Positions 15,413-15,666 of a stretch of DNA of 15,666 bases are shown here, in pieces. Source of the stretch: JAPLJU01 sp964547985 (lineage in GTDB: Bacteria > Desulfobacterota > Syntrophia > Syntrophales > UBA2192); contig CAZJPV010000050.1 of assembly GCA_964547985.1 (NCBI GenBank), positions 1 through 15,666 on the forward strand. The letters run 5' to 3'. The notes beneath the pieces are model-generated. The model had not been told where the DNA came from, did not search any database, and was given only the letters and a program-made list of their open reading frames with translations. The translations under genes and the position numbers were made by a program. The number at the start of each line of letters is the position of its first letter. Position 1 is the stretch's first letter.

Positions 15413-15440
15413 GACTTAAAAAGCACCAAAGGAGGTTTGA

Positions 15441-15666
15441 ATGACTTCAATCGCTCAAGCCCGATTGAAAAGTGTTGGAAAATTCTGTCTTCTCCTTTTG
15501 TTTTTCCTTGGTTTGACAGCGGAAGCACAGGGACAGACGATCTATGAATACAAGGATGAAAGCGGTGCCGTGGTCATCACGGACAAGCCCCCCGACAAGA
15601 AGGCCAAGTCCATCAAAAAATACGAATACAAGCCGGCAGAATCCCCGCCACCCTCCCCCCGCAGCG
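15441..15666 (+). CDS. Secreted DUF4124-domain protein, 5' part only
   Basis: The ATG at 15441 has a full AAAGGAGG 5 bases upstream (15428-15435). The frame is open for 75 codons to the window edge, so the C-terminal part is missing. Residues 1-30 are a signal peptide (basic start, hydrophobic LLLLFFLGL, likely cut near AEAQG). QTIYEYKDESGAVVITDKPP (32-51) matches the DUF4124 pattern, in which IYxYxDxxGxxxxTDxPP is typical. A Lys-rich and then Pro/Ser-rich linker follows (KKYEYKPAESPPPSPRS). DUF4124 proteins are periplasmic or envelope proteins of unknown role, common in Proteobacteria. It is divergent from flp and has its own promoter, so a link to the pilus is not shown. Confidence 0.85.
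   Translation, partial: MTSIAQARLKSVGKFCLLLLFFLGLTAEAQGQTIYEYKDESGAVVITDKPPDKKAKSIKKYEYKPAESPPPSPRS

Larger units (their letters stand above)
14468..15440. other. AT-rich non-coding control region between flp and the DUF4124 gene
   Basis: About 970 bases between divergent genes. No frame has both a ribosome site and a recognisable product. It is much richer in A and T than the neighbouring genes. It holds the flp promoter candidate, a consensus promoter on the opposite strand (14715-14744), four copies of a CCTGTTGATAA-type motif, a perfect 6-bp hairpin (15287-15303), a 14-codon frame with a G-rich leader (15320-15364) and the DUF4124 gene promoter. The size and motif content suggest a regulated control region, perhaps with a small RNA. 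Confidence 0.7.

Overview
The window carries a nearly complete Tad (Flp, type IVc) pilus locus. It lies on the minus strand from about 14467 down to about 2495 and is flanked by short plus-strand genes on both sides. The order, gene style and base composition (GC-rich coding DNA, AT-rich control region) recall tad loci of Deltaproteobacteria/Desulfobacterota (Geobacter- or Syntrophales-like). That placement is an inference from family style; no taxonomic marker gene is present.

Left flank (plus strand): the 3' end of an outer-membrane beta-barrel protein (1-380) and a strong intrinsic terminator (410-447). A gene-free stretch of about 480 bases follows, holding a candidate structured RNA (485-596). 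Then come two closely spaced genes. One encodes a secreted or membrane protein with an HEGAH motif reminiscent of M50 (site-2 protease-like) peptidases. The other encodes a membrane sensor with an RsbRD_N-like domain that ends where a catalytic output domain would normally begin. The sensor converges on the end of the pilus operon.

Pilus locus (minus strand, in transcription order): flp pilin, prepilin peptidase (tadV/cpaA), periplasmic SAF protein (rcpC/cpaB), secretin with BON domain (rcpA/cpaC), a 90-residue lipoprotein in the place where cpaD/rcpB is often found, tadE, a tadG-like gene, the MinD/ParA-like localiser tadZ/cpaE, the ATPase tadA/cpaF, the inner-membrane platform proteins tadB and tadC, a tadD-like TPR lipoprotein carrying a C-terminal LytR_C-type domain, and a second TPR lipoprotein. 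Genes are packed tightly: ATGA overlap at lipoprotein/tadE, and gaps of 4 to 91 bases elsewhere after tadV. This indicates one long transcript. The clearest breaks are the 189-base gap between flp and tadV, which could allow more pilin than machinery, and smaller gaps before tadA and tadD. Together the genes encode pilin, its processing enzyme, the outer-membrane pore and its lipoproteins, the polar localiser, the assembly ATPase and the membrane platform. No separate tadF was seen.

Right flank: about 970 bases of AT-rich DNA upstream of flp contain no convincing gene but are rich in signals. These include a TATAAT box with three GGAGGT repeats upstream reading into flp, four copies of a CCTGTTGATAA-type motif, and a textbook sigma-70 promoter (TTGACA-18-TATAAT) that reads the opposite way into non-coding DNA. 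The window ends inside a secreted DUF4124-domain protein read on the plus strand.
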